Positions 27,879 through 34,169 of a DNA stretch of 34,169 nt are shown here, piece after piece. A program made the translations under genes and the position numbers. The DNA is from a virus. The notes below the pieces were generated by a model that had not been told where the DNA came from, made no database searches, and was given only the letters and a program-made list of their open reading frames with translations. Numbering within the stretch: position 1 is the first letter of the stretch; every line of letters starts with the position of its first letter. The stretch lies in IMG/VR virus record IMGVR_UViG_3300033153_012687, positions 1-34,169 of that record. One strand, given 5' to 3'.

Positions 27879-30083
27879 CTATTGAAGTCTTCCAATAGGC
27901 ATTGCATGAAAAATCATACCATTTAACTGAAAGTCGCTCCAAGCTATTTCCAGGTCCTTCATTTGATTATCATCAAGATATAAGTGAAGTTGTATTGTTT
28001 CGCCATGTGCCTGTGTATAAATAGAATGCCACAATTGTGTCTGCGCTTGTTCAGAAGTAACATTAGCATATGGGAATGTTTCCAAAATACTTGTTCCCAA
28101 TAAAGAGTCATTCAAAATCAACTCACCCGCATTCGCATAAGGCAATGATACATTAGAAAATGAACTATAGTAGTCTACTGTAATTTCTCCAGTTGCAGTC
28201 CTATCTACATTAAAATCTACCTTGTTAATACTCAGGTTCTTGGCTTTATCTGTATAAAAATTATATGGCTTAGTTAATAGCTCTATTTTACTTATGCGAG
28301 CAACAGTACCTCCTCCTATATATGCAGTTATGGCCTCTGGAGGATCAACTAATGTTACAGTATCTTCATTTACAATTCCAACCTGATAAACATTATCGTT
28401 TACCTCAACTGTTCCTTGGGCGTTTTCAATTATTATGTATTCATCTTCCGATAGGTTATGATCTATTATCGTAATTACAAGATCCGTTGCCACAATGTTT
28501 ATATCTGTTATCTGAAGAGCTGGAGAATTACTAAAAGTATCTGGCTCAATGAGAAAAGTGAATCCTTGTTGATTACCCGCAATAACATTCCTAAAGCCGG
28601 ATTGAAGTACGCCGTCATTCCATTCTACACCCATTTCCTGCCACGTATCTGTAATGGCCTGCCAAATGCGATCATCTGTATTTTGAAAATACCCAAAAGT
28701 TGTAATAGAATCATCGTTAAAAGCCCATGTATTATTTTTATAATTATACGCTAATACTCTGGTTGGAAAAATAGCATTTCCCTCTGCTTCTGGAAATGTC
28801 CAGTAAACCATTTCTGTTGTATAATCACGAATGCCGTGAACTCTAAAAATGCCGTCATTTTCATTATGTATCTGAAAAACCTTTTCTGGTATTTTTGAAT
28901 CTATTCTTTCAACATGTGCTCCGTTACAAGCATGTATTCCAACATTACCGACACCAAGAGCAACTTTATCAAAAGGAACTATTGAAAAGGTAGATTCTAC
29001 TCCTAACTCAGAATTAATTTTTTGCCAGATAAATGGATTAACTTGGTTACCCGTGTAAACTAATTCAAAAGTACTTCTTTCGAAGAAAACGATTAATCGA
29101 TCTTTTATTATTTGCGCTGTAATAATGGCTTCTTTTGTTGGTGCATCCTCAAAGTTCCCGAGCCCCGGTATATCTTCTCTAAAAGCATCCGCATCTAACG
29201 GACTTCCATTTTGTGAATATCTACAACGATTAACAAATGAAACACTTGTATTTTCTACGGTATTCAATAAAACAAGTCTATCCTTAAAAGGAACTATAAT
29301 TCTTGCAGTTTCAATATAAGTTGCGGCATCATATAACGGCCTAAAAGTAGTCCACTTAGAAGTTATGCTATTATAATACCTCATTCTATATGGTTCAATT
29401 TCATTGTAATTTGTTACGAACAGAATATTATCACTTTCTGCTGCTCCACGATATGTAATACCCCAAAAGAACTGTGAATTTGAACCAGCCCATAATGCTT
29501 CACCAGCATTGGTTGTAAATCCAGCCAAACGTTCCCAACCTCCTCCGGCATATTGATAAGCAAATTGGGTATCAAAGGCATAAACTGGTTCATCGTTTAT
29601 CGCTGAAACTTCATATGTAATGAGACCCATAACCGGTTCTGCTGGATAAAAATAACAAGCTGTTGCTGCATCTGCACCATTAATAACATATGCTCCAGTT
29701 GCAGGATTATAGGTATAAACAGTCGCTCCAACATCTGTTGTTAACATATCCTGTGCTCCAGGTGTATCATCAACAACAGTAAACATTTCATCGCCTATAG
29801 AAAACATTTGACCGGCTTTAAATATTACTCCATCGACTGTTCCCGCAATATTTCCTGCGCCATCTGTATTACCAAGATTCATTCTTAATCGTGAATATAA
29901 TTGCTGAACCCCAACATCCTCTGCCTCACTAACGAATGATGAGCCAAATCGCTTTCTTACACTACCATGATAAACGTAAGCGTTTTTCAATTTAGCAAAA
30001 GCTTTATCCGGGATTAACCAGGGTTTGAGATCTGTTTGAAGACCATCATTAATAGGTGCAATTATAAAACGATTACTGGCCAT
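27879..30083 (-). CDS. Packaged DNA stabilisation protein (P22 gp10 type), with inserted beta domain
   Basis: 734 residues. The N-terminus (NRFIIAPINDGLQTDLKPWLIPDKAFAKLKNAYVYHGSVRKRFGSSFV) is characteristic of the tail hub proteins that plug the portal after packaging (Pfam phage stabilisation family, P22 gp10). Beta-propeller-like repeats follow (WAGSNSQFFWGITYRGAAESDNILFVTNYNEIEPYRMRYYNSITSKWTTFRPLYDAATYI, GVGNVGIHACNGAHVERIDSKIPEKVF, LAYNYKNNTWAFNDDSITTFGYF). Residues about 520-595 form a separate beta module (LQITDINIVATDLVITIIDHNLSEDEYIIIENAQGTVEVN...) shared with the small head proteins. P22 gp10 is about 470 residues; this one is longer. Confidence 0.82.
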   Translation of the reverse strand: MASNRFIIAPINDGLQTDLKPWLIPDKAFAKLKNAYVYHGSVRKRFGSSFVSEAEDVGVQQLYSRLRMNLGNTDGAGNIAGTVDGVIFKAGQMFSIGDEMFTVVDDTPGAQDMLTTDVGATVYTYNPATGAYVINGADAATACYFYPAEPVMGLITYEVSAINDEPVYAFDTQFAYQYAGGGWERLAGFTTNAGEALWAGSNSQFFWGITYRGAAESDNILFVTNYNEIEPYRMRYYNSITSKWTTFRPLYDAATYIETARIIVPFKDRLVLLNTVENTSVSFVNRCRYSQNGSPLDADAFREDIPGLGNFEDAPTKEAIITAQIIKDRLIVFFERSTFELVYTGNQVNPFIWQKINSELGVESTFSIVPFDKVALGVGNVGIHACNGAHVERIDSKIPEKVFQIHNENDGIFRVHGIRDYTTEMVYWTFPEAEGNAIFPTRVLAYNYKNNTWAFNDDSITTFGYFQNTDDRIWQAITDTWQEMGVEWNDGVLQSGFRNVIAGNQQGFTFLIEPDTFSNSPALQITDINIVATDLVITIIDHNLSEDEYIIIENAQGTVEVNDNVYQVGIVNEDTVTLVDPPEAITAYIGGGTVARISKIELLTKPYNFYTDKAKNLSINKVDFNVDRTATGEITVDYYSSFSNVSLPYANAGELILNDSLLGTSILETFPYANVTSEQAQTQLWHSIYTQAHGETIQLHLYLDDNQMKDLEIAWSDFQLNGMIFHAMPIGRLQ

Positions 30084-30695
30084 TTAAGCTCCTATTCCTA
30101 TAGCTAAATATCTATACCAGGCTGCCCTTGCTGTTACTTCTGTTCGCCTTGAACTCCATGTAGTAATAGAATCTCTATCAAATGATTCTAGCCTTACAAA
30201 TACATCAGAATCTACATTTGGAGCTTCAACAGCATAAGTGGTTATCATTACTTGAAAAGGAGAACCAGCAGCAAATCTAGGTACTCCAGCTCCCGCTGCT
30301 GGAAATGGAAGATTATAAGTTCCCGCACCAGTTCCTGTTTCACCCCATTTAATCAAAAGACCAGAAGGTAATTGACTCCATCCATTATTCGCGGTTAATA
30401 ACGCACTAGTCATATCTATTTGAGTTCCGCTATTTTCTCTTCTGAAAAATAATTGAGATACGATTGGTGTATATGCACCAGCTTTTGTATATACAGCTCC
30501 CTCGTCAACAGCTGTAGCTGGAGCTACTGCCTGCTCCGGCAAAGAAACAAATTGGTGTTTTCCAGCATTTGCGAGATTAAATGTATAATGATTTACACCT
30601 ACGAGTGTATTAATTGCTGCAAAGTTAGCTAAAAGAGCCGCTTGCGAAGCACTAATTCTATCTGTTGGCTGCGGAATATTTTCATTATAAGGCAC
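30084..30695 (-). CDS. Fibre/needle-tip-like protein with gp53-like C-terminal domain
   Basis: 203 residues; GTG start at 30695 preceded by AGGAG. N-terminal NENIPQPTDRISASQAALLANFAAINTLVGVNH (4-36) is a short helical or oligomerisation piece. The C-terminal part (106-203: GWSQLPSGLLIKWGETGTGAGTYNLPFPAAGAGVPRF...PFQVMITTYAV...VFVRLESFDRDSI...YRYLAIGIGA) follows the 'LPxGLIIQWG...FP..F....V..T' pattern of tail fibre tip domains (gp53-like). It lies where P22 encodes its tail needle, between the hub and adaptor genes. Needle or fibre function is inferred. Confidence 0.72.
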   Translation of the reverse strand: MPYNENIPQPTDRISASQAALLANFAAINTLVGVNHYTFNLANAGKHQFVSLPEQAVAPATAVDEGAVYTKAGAYTPIVSQLFFRRENSGTQIDMTSALLTANNGWSQLPSGLLIKWGETGTGAGTYNLPFPAAGAGVPRFAAGSPFQVMITTYAVEAPNVDSDVFVRLESFDRDSITTWSSRRTEVTARAAWYRYLAIGIGA

Positions 30696-30719
30696 GGTTA
30701 AACTCCTATTCGTAATTTA

Positions 30720-31691
30720 TTACCAATTTCCCCAACCAGAATGATTATTTCCACCGCCCACTTGTTGCGAATATATTGTAGCGACACGCTCTTTGGTTTG
30801 TTGGACAATTACTCTTCTTAAAACTAAACGTTCCTGCATGGTAAATTCAGGCATTATCATTGCTACACTTTCAACATCCATACGATCTTCAAATATTTTT
30901 TTTGCAGCACCATAAGCTATGTATTGCCACCATTGTTGAAGCTCCGGCTCTTCCGCCCCAGCTAATAGCGCTGTAGGTCTCACATAGACTTCCATTGTGA
31001 TTTCATATGGTTGATCTGGTATAGGCCTCAAGACAAAAGAATTATCAAAATAAAGTATAGCCTTTGGCATAGATGGTACATAAGGAACCGTTTGACTATT
31101 AATGGTCTCGTTATCTCCAGGGGCTGCACTAAACTGTAAAGTATAATCTCCTGTAAGATAATCAATTGTTCCTGCACCATCGCCTTCCAAGATTCCCTCA
31201 CCATCATCATGCAATTCCAAACCATTATCATTCAGATCTATTGAACTAAAAAGAACTGCATTTACTTGCATTGGAATATAATTTCTGTTTAAGGTGCCTG
31301 CAAAATTTGTAATAACACCATTGCCCTTGACCCCAATAGAAGCAATACTTCTCACTATTGGGTACATATTATAAAACTGCTCCTGGGATTGCATGAGTGT
31401 TGTAGGGTATCCCGCAATATAGACTGGCCTATGTGTTGTTATATATTTGTTTTCAAAATCATAGAGGGGATCAGCTGGGTCAACAACATTTGTTGAATAT
31501 GTATGGACATATGGTTCAGTAAAAAAAGTAAAATTTTCTCTAAGTGTAAACAATCTCAGATGTTCCGGGAAGTCGTATAAAATAAAGGTATTTACATACT
31601 CATCTATTTCAACGTTTGTTATCTGTGAATCTGATGGGCTTCTCGTTAGCCTACGTATTTTAATACGTATTGCATCAAGGTCAGCTGCCAT
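30720..31691 (-). CDS. Head-to-tail adaptor protein (gp4-like role)
   Basis: 323 residues; ATG at 31691 with AGGAAAG upstream. The N-terminal segment AADLDAIRIKIRRLTRSPSDSQITNVEIDEYVNTFILYDFPEHLRLFTL (2-50) and the C-terminal helices (WWQYIAYGAAKKIFEDRMDVESVAMIMPEFTMQERLVLRRVIVQQTKERV) match the layout of podovirus connector proteins that sit under the portal. The middle has a beta region with a DNGLELHDDGEGILEGDGAGTIDYLTGDYTLQF stretch, also common in this class. The call is by sequence pattern plus position between capsid and hub genes. Confidence 0.77.
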   Translation of the reverse strand: MAADLDAIRIKIRRLTRSPSDSQITNVEIDEYVNTFILYDFPEHLRLFTLRENFTFFTEPYVHTYSTNVVDPADPLYDFENKYITTHRPVYIAGYPTTLMQSQEQFYNMYPIVRSIASIGVKGNGVITNFAGTLNRNYIPMQVNAVLFSSIDLNDNGLELHDDGEGILEGDGAGTIDYLTGDYTLQFSAAPGDNETINSQTVPYVPSMPKAILYFDNSFVLRPIPDQPYEITMEVYVRPTALLAGAEEPELQQWWQYIAYGAAKKIFEDRMDVESVAMIMPEFTMQERLVLRRVIVQQTKERVATIYSQQVGGGNNHSGWGNW

Positions 31692-31769
31692 AACACTTTC
31701 CTACTTTAATGTATTTTACAATCTTACTTTTTACAATACTAACAAGTTCCAATACCGTGGCCTATTACT

Positions 31770-32126
31770 TTATAAAACATTTCTAATAGCAGAAGACAAC
31801 ACATCGTTTGCTTCTCCAACAGGTAAAACCTGGGCACATGTATTATCGTGCGCTCCGGGTACTCCTGGTATCGCAAAAGCATCGAACTTACGTGTATCTA
31901 TATTTATTGTAAAAGTATCTGTACCGGTTACAGTAATCTCTCCTTTAAGTTTATTGCCCTGCTGCATCCCCTCTGTTTTTGGTATTAACAATCTTACTAT
32001 CTGGCCAGTTATATAATCATGATCGAATGTTGTAGTGACTGTTGCAGGATAATCCTGTGTTATAGCCGCGATAAGCCTCATGGATGGCTGAAATGTTGGC
32101 GATTCGTTGGAATAGCAGGTACTCAT
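31770..32126 (-). CDS. Small head protein made of one FCCH-like beta domain
   Basis: 118 residues; AAGGAG 6 bases before the ATG. Nearly the whole protein (18-105: MRLIAAITQDYPATVTTTFDHDYITGQIVRLLIPKTEGMQQGNKLKGEITVTGTDTFTINIDTRKFDAFAIPGV...AQVLPVGE) is one beta module that is also found in the 33591-32617 protein and in the stabilisation protein. It resembles the domain often annotated in phages as 'ubiquitin-activating E1 FCCH-like'. A capsid or connector surface role is likely. Confidence 0.7.
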   Translation of the reverse strand: MSTCYSNESPTFQPSMRLIAAITQDYPATVTTTFDHDYITGQIVRLLIPKTEGMQQGNKLKGEITVTGTDTFTINIDTRKFDAFAIPGVPGAHDNTCAQVLPVGEANDVLSSAIRNVL

Positions 32127-32136
32127 TTACATCTCC

Positions 32137-32535
32137 TTAAACGGCTACAGTCTCAACAGTAACTATTTCCTTACTACCATCTTCCATGTCTTCAATATCC
32201 ATAAACTCAAGACTTTGAAATCCAAAACGCCTCACTTTTTGACCTATCTTCATTACAGGCACTCCATTCTTATCTACAGCATAAGAGTGTACAGGATAAG
32301 AGCCATTCTTATTTAAATGCTTAGCTACTCCGAGAGGAATTCTATATGTTTCATTGTCTATTAATGTGAATTTTTCAATAGGATCTCCCTCATAAGCCTT
32401 GAAAACAAAACTTACTGATCCTCCAGGAACCTCATAAAATCTAAATACACCACTAACTGGTTCCCTGTCTTTATCGCGCATATATTTAAGTTTTTGTTTT
32501 AGTGCTTTTTTATCTATATTTGTTTGTACTGACAT
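32137..32535 (-). CDS. Conserved head-module protein, 132 residues
   Basis: ATG at 32535 with GAGGAAA upstream. Basic N-terminus (DKKALKQKLKYMRDKDREPVSGVFRFYE), beta core (GGSVSFVFKAYEGDPIEKFTLIDNETYRIPLGVAKHLNKNGSYPVHSYAV, 39-88), then KIGQKVRRFGFQSLEF and an acidic end. The phrase 'PVSGVFRFYE.PGG...F.F....GD.....L.DG..Y..P..VA.HLN' is one I associate with a small protein encoded near N4-gp56-type capsid genes in aquatic phages; no function known to me. Confidence 0.72.
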   Translation of the reverse strand: MSVQTNIDKKALKQKLKYMRDKDREPVSGVFRFYEVPGGSVSFVFKAYEGDPIEKFTLIDNETYRIPLGVAKHLNKNGSYPVHSYAVDKNGVPVMKIGQKVRRFGFQSLEFMDIEDMEDGSKEIVTVETVAV

Positions 32536-32555
32536 AAAATGTTTCCTCGTATTTG

Positions 32556-32581
32556 CGAGGAGGGCATCTTCGCCCTCCTCG
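32556..32581 (-). promoter_or_regulatory. GC-rich intercistronic hairpin in the head operon
   Basis: CGAGGAGGGC and GCCCTCCTCG form a perfect 10-bp stem with a 6-base loop, in the 81-base gap between two head genes and about 20 bases before the ATG at 32535. No T-run follows on the minus strand. Probably an mRNA processing or stability element that sets relative expression, or a partial terminator. Confidence 0.55.
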
Positions 32582-32616
32582 TCCCATTAAAAGAATATCA
32601 AATATTAAAACTACAA

Positions 32617-33591
32617 TTAATTATTTACTATTATCGACACTCCGGCCTTCCAGTAGATCACATCATTTGCTATGCCTGCAGGAGAATCATTGCCACCACC
32701 AAGAAGCATTCTATATTCTGCAACGTTCTCTGTAGCTCCATCAAGCTGGTTAGCATAATCTACATGAGTAGATTCCCCTATTGGAACAACTTGCGCTGGT
32801 GTAAATACATCATCAGCAGTAACAGGCCAGTCAAAAGCTGTAAATGCCGTAGAATCTATATCTACTGTGATTGTATTATTAGCCGCATCCGTATCAACAA
32901 TGGTTCCTATAAGGCCATCCATTTCTACCATGTCTAAGTATTCATCAACCCTAAACCTTACCTTCTCACCAATATCCATAAGATTAGTTACAGTAGTGGT
33001 AACGACCGCTTGAGCAGCTTGTGTTATATTAGCAATTGTACGGGCACGTGGATAATAAATAGGATCGAAATTAACCTTGCGGAGCTGACCAGCAACAATT
33101 ACACCTGTTGTTACAATTTGGTTCATCCAAACAAGTTCAAATTCAGTATTTGCAACAAGATTGTCTATTGTAAAATCAATTGCACCCAATTGTTGAGCGC
33201 CAGTAACATCTAGAATTCTTACAACATCGCCATCTGCTAACCCAGTAGTATCTGCTAAAGAGACTAGTGGCGGAGCAGCATTATCAATTGTAGTAATTGT
33301 AGCATTTAAAAGCCCAGCTGCAGTTGATGAAGTATCTTGATATGTAAATCCATTAGCAGCATAAGCATCTATCTCTAGAGAATCATCTGCAGCTAACTTT
33401 AACCAAAAAATACCTTCGCCATCCGCCATACCACGCTGCCATTCAGACTTTACAACTGTAGCGGCACCACCGGCTGCTAATGTAGTATAGTTGTAAACAG
33501 TCATCCAATCGCAACCCTGGCGCATCTCAAGTGCTGTTTCTGCACCATCTGATACAAAAGAGCCTTGCTCTATCATTGTATTATAAGCCAT
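32617..33591 (-). CDS. Capsid-associated protein with two FCCH-like beta domains
   Basis: 324 residues, immediately downstream of the capsid gene; AAAGGA precedes the ATG. The N-terminal 90 residues (MRQGCDWMTVYNYTTLAAGGAATVVKSEWQRGMADGEGIFWLK) form a separate beta domain. Two copies of a beta module follow: about 95-185 (ATITTIDNAAPPLVSLADTTGLADGDVVRILDV...GAIDFTIDNLVANTEFEL) and 189-285 (TIANITQAAQAVVTTTVTNLMDIGEKVRFRVDEY...GTIVDTDAANNTITVDIDSTAFTAFDWP...AQVVPIGE). Likely a decoration or head-completion protein; function inferred from position. Confidence 0.72.
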   Translation of the reverse strand: MAYNTMIEQGSFVSDGAETALEMRQGCDWMTVYNYTTLAAGGAATVVKSEWQRGMADGEGIFWLKLAADDSLEIDAYAANGFTYQDTSSTAAGLLNATITTIDNAAPPLVSLADTTGLADGDVVRILDVTGAQQLGAIDFTIDNLVANTEFELVWMNQIVTTGVIVAGQLRKVNFDPIYYPRARTIANITQAAQAVVTTTVTNLMDIGEKVRFRVDEYLDMVEMDGLIGTIVDTDAANNTITVDIDSTAFTAFDWPVTADDVFTPAQVVPIGESTHVDYANQLDGATENVAEYRMLLGGGNDSPAGIANDVIYWKAGVSIIVNN

Positions 33592-33611
33592 AATTAGTCC
33601 TTTCTATTCTG

Positions 33612-34169
33612 TTAAGCAGCTGGAGTACAGCGTAGATTGATAATCCACAAATCATTAGTAATTCGCGGGACTTCCGCAAATTTATAACCAACAGAAGCAT
33701 TAAGGGCTAATGGACCATCATATATTGGTGGTCTATAAATAAACGAAGCGCTATATCCATCCTGCTCTATACAAGCATAAGCTTCCATACCAACACAGAA
33801 TATATTGAAAATGTCATCGTTCAATAAAGACGCATTTGCAGTTACTGATCCAATTGAAGAAACCAAGAATCTAAGGTTTCCAACTGAACCCCACTCAGAA
33901 CGCAAAGCATTCATCGGTGATGGATATTCATTTTTATGCATAAAACCGTCAACACGATCAACTTCTCCTGTCAACTTTGTTGAACACAGAGCGAAGTACG
34001 CATCACGAATTGGAGCTGTTCCAAATTTCAAATCTCCTTCAATACTGTCCATAATTGTATAGGCATTTGAATCTAAAAGAGCACGAACAGTTTCGTCAAT
34101 ATCTACACGGTTTATCTCTGTAGGATTATCCGCATTTACACCGGCAACACAGTTTACAAACCCTGCTCC
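33612..34169 (-). CDS. Major capsid protein, N4-gp56 family (5' part outside the window)
   Basis: The frame is open to the window edge, so the visible 185 residues are the C-terminal part; an internal Met at 34052 is not the true start. IDETVRALLDSNAY...GTAPIRDAYFALCSTKLTGEVDRVDGFMHKNEYPSPMNALRSEWGSVGNLRFLVSS, then NIFCVGMEAYACIEQDGYSASFIYRPPIYDGPLALNASVGYKFAEVPRITNDLWIINLRC. The 'PIRDAY...E.GSVGN.RF' and 'DPL......VG.K......I.ND.WI..' blocks are typical of the N4-gp56 family (HK97 fold). Full members run to about 350-400 residues. It leads the head operon and is the likely client of the phage GroES. Confidence 0.87.
   Translation of the reverse strand, partial: GAGFVNCVAGVNADNPTEINRVDIDETVRALLDSNAYTIMDSIEGDLKFGTAPIRDAYFALCSTKLTGEVDRVDGFMHKNEYPSPMNALRSEWGSVGNLRFLVSSIGSVTANASLLNDDIFNIFCVGMEAYACIEQDGYSASFIYRPPIYDGPLALNASVGYKFAEVPRITNDLWIINLRCTPAA

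Noticed and set aside
31696-31724. Minus-strand TTGTAA, 17 bases, TACATT before the adaptor gene
   Set aside because: Only four of six matches in each box within an AT-rich gap; too weak to call a promoter.

Overview
The window is part of the genome of a tailed bacteriophage, probably a short-tailed (podovirus-type) phage of a Gram-negative-like bacterium. It is AT-rich by eye (GC not computed). Genes are tightly packed with 1-14 bp overlaps, and nearly all have a clear AGGAG-type ribosome binding site. The few recognisable promoters look like ordinary bacterial sigma-70 promoters (TTGACA, 17 bp, TACAAT). I see no tRNA, rRNA, CRISPR array, insertion sequence, integrase or DNA polymerase. Several fibre genes (C1q-like domains, Asn-Thr-Ala-Val-Gly-type adhesin repeats, beta-helix repeats) are of types I associate with phages and bacteria from aquatic samples; the host itself cannot be named from this sequence.

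Layout, left to right. (1) 1-791: start of a P22-type portal gene on the minus strand, cut by the window edge, with a strong hairpin in its leader. (2) 944-3402: a minus-strand run of a phage GroES co-chaperonin, a homing-endonuclease-like HNH/zinc protein, a zinc-ribbon protein, a ribbon-helix-helix (RHH) protein and several small coiled-coil or membrane proteins. It is driven by a promoter at 3438-3466 that is covered by a 28-bp palindrome. (3) 3403-3646: non-coding control region with palindromes and an intrinsic terminator. (4) 3647-8051: minus-strand packaging/recombination operon: unknown gene, RusA-like resolvase, probable small terminase, a membrane coiled-coil protein, unknown gene, large terminase, a coiled-coil protein, an excisionase-like HTH protein and a 25-residue membrane peptide. 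(5) 8225-8653: one unknown minus-strand gene. (6) 8805-12167: plus-strand early operon of small unknown proteins, an ERF-family recombinase and two membrane coiled-coil proteins. (7) 12166-12200: terminator for leftward transcripts. (8) 12251-21778: minus-strand tail-fibre/receptor-binding module. (9) 21855-22357: small plus-strand operon encoding an RHH regulator and a zinc-ribbon membrane protein. (10) 22350-34169: minus-strand virion module: large ejection-type protein, two smaller probable ejection proteins, DNA-stabilisation protein (P22 gp10 type), fibre/needle-like protein, head-tail adaptor, small head proteins, and the C-terminal part of an N4-gp56-family major capsid protein. One plus-strand structural-type gene (27339-27878) is embedded in it.

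How it fits together. Packaging (TerS/TerL), portal, capsid and tail genes are all read leftward; the two regulatory/early operons are read rightward. The order TerL > portal at the left edge and capsid > connector > tail at the right edge suggests a circular or circularly permuted map. The missing part (rest of portal, probably a scaffold, start of capsid) would lie across the window ends. The most interesting regulatory observation is that both rightward operons start at near-identical promoters carrying the same operator (GTACA-N5-TGTAC), and one of them encodes an Arc/CopG-type RHH protein as its first gene. This suggests a small autoregulated repressor circuit. Other points of interest are a RusA homologue lacking two expected catalytic aspartates, a tandem triplication of C1q-like tail proteins, and one beta-domain reused in three different virion proteins.
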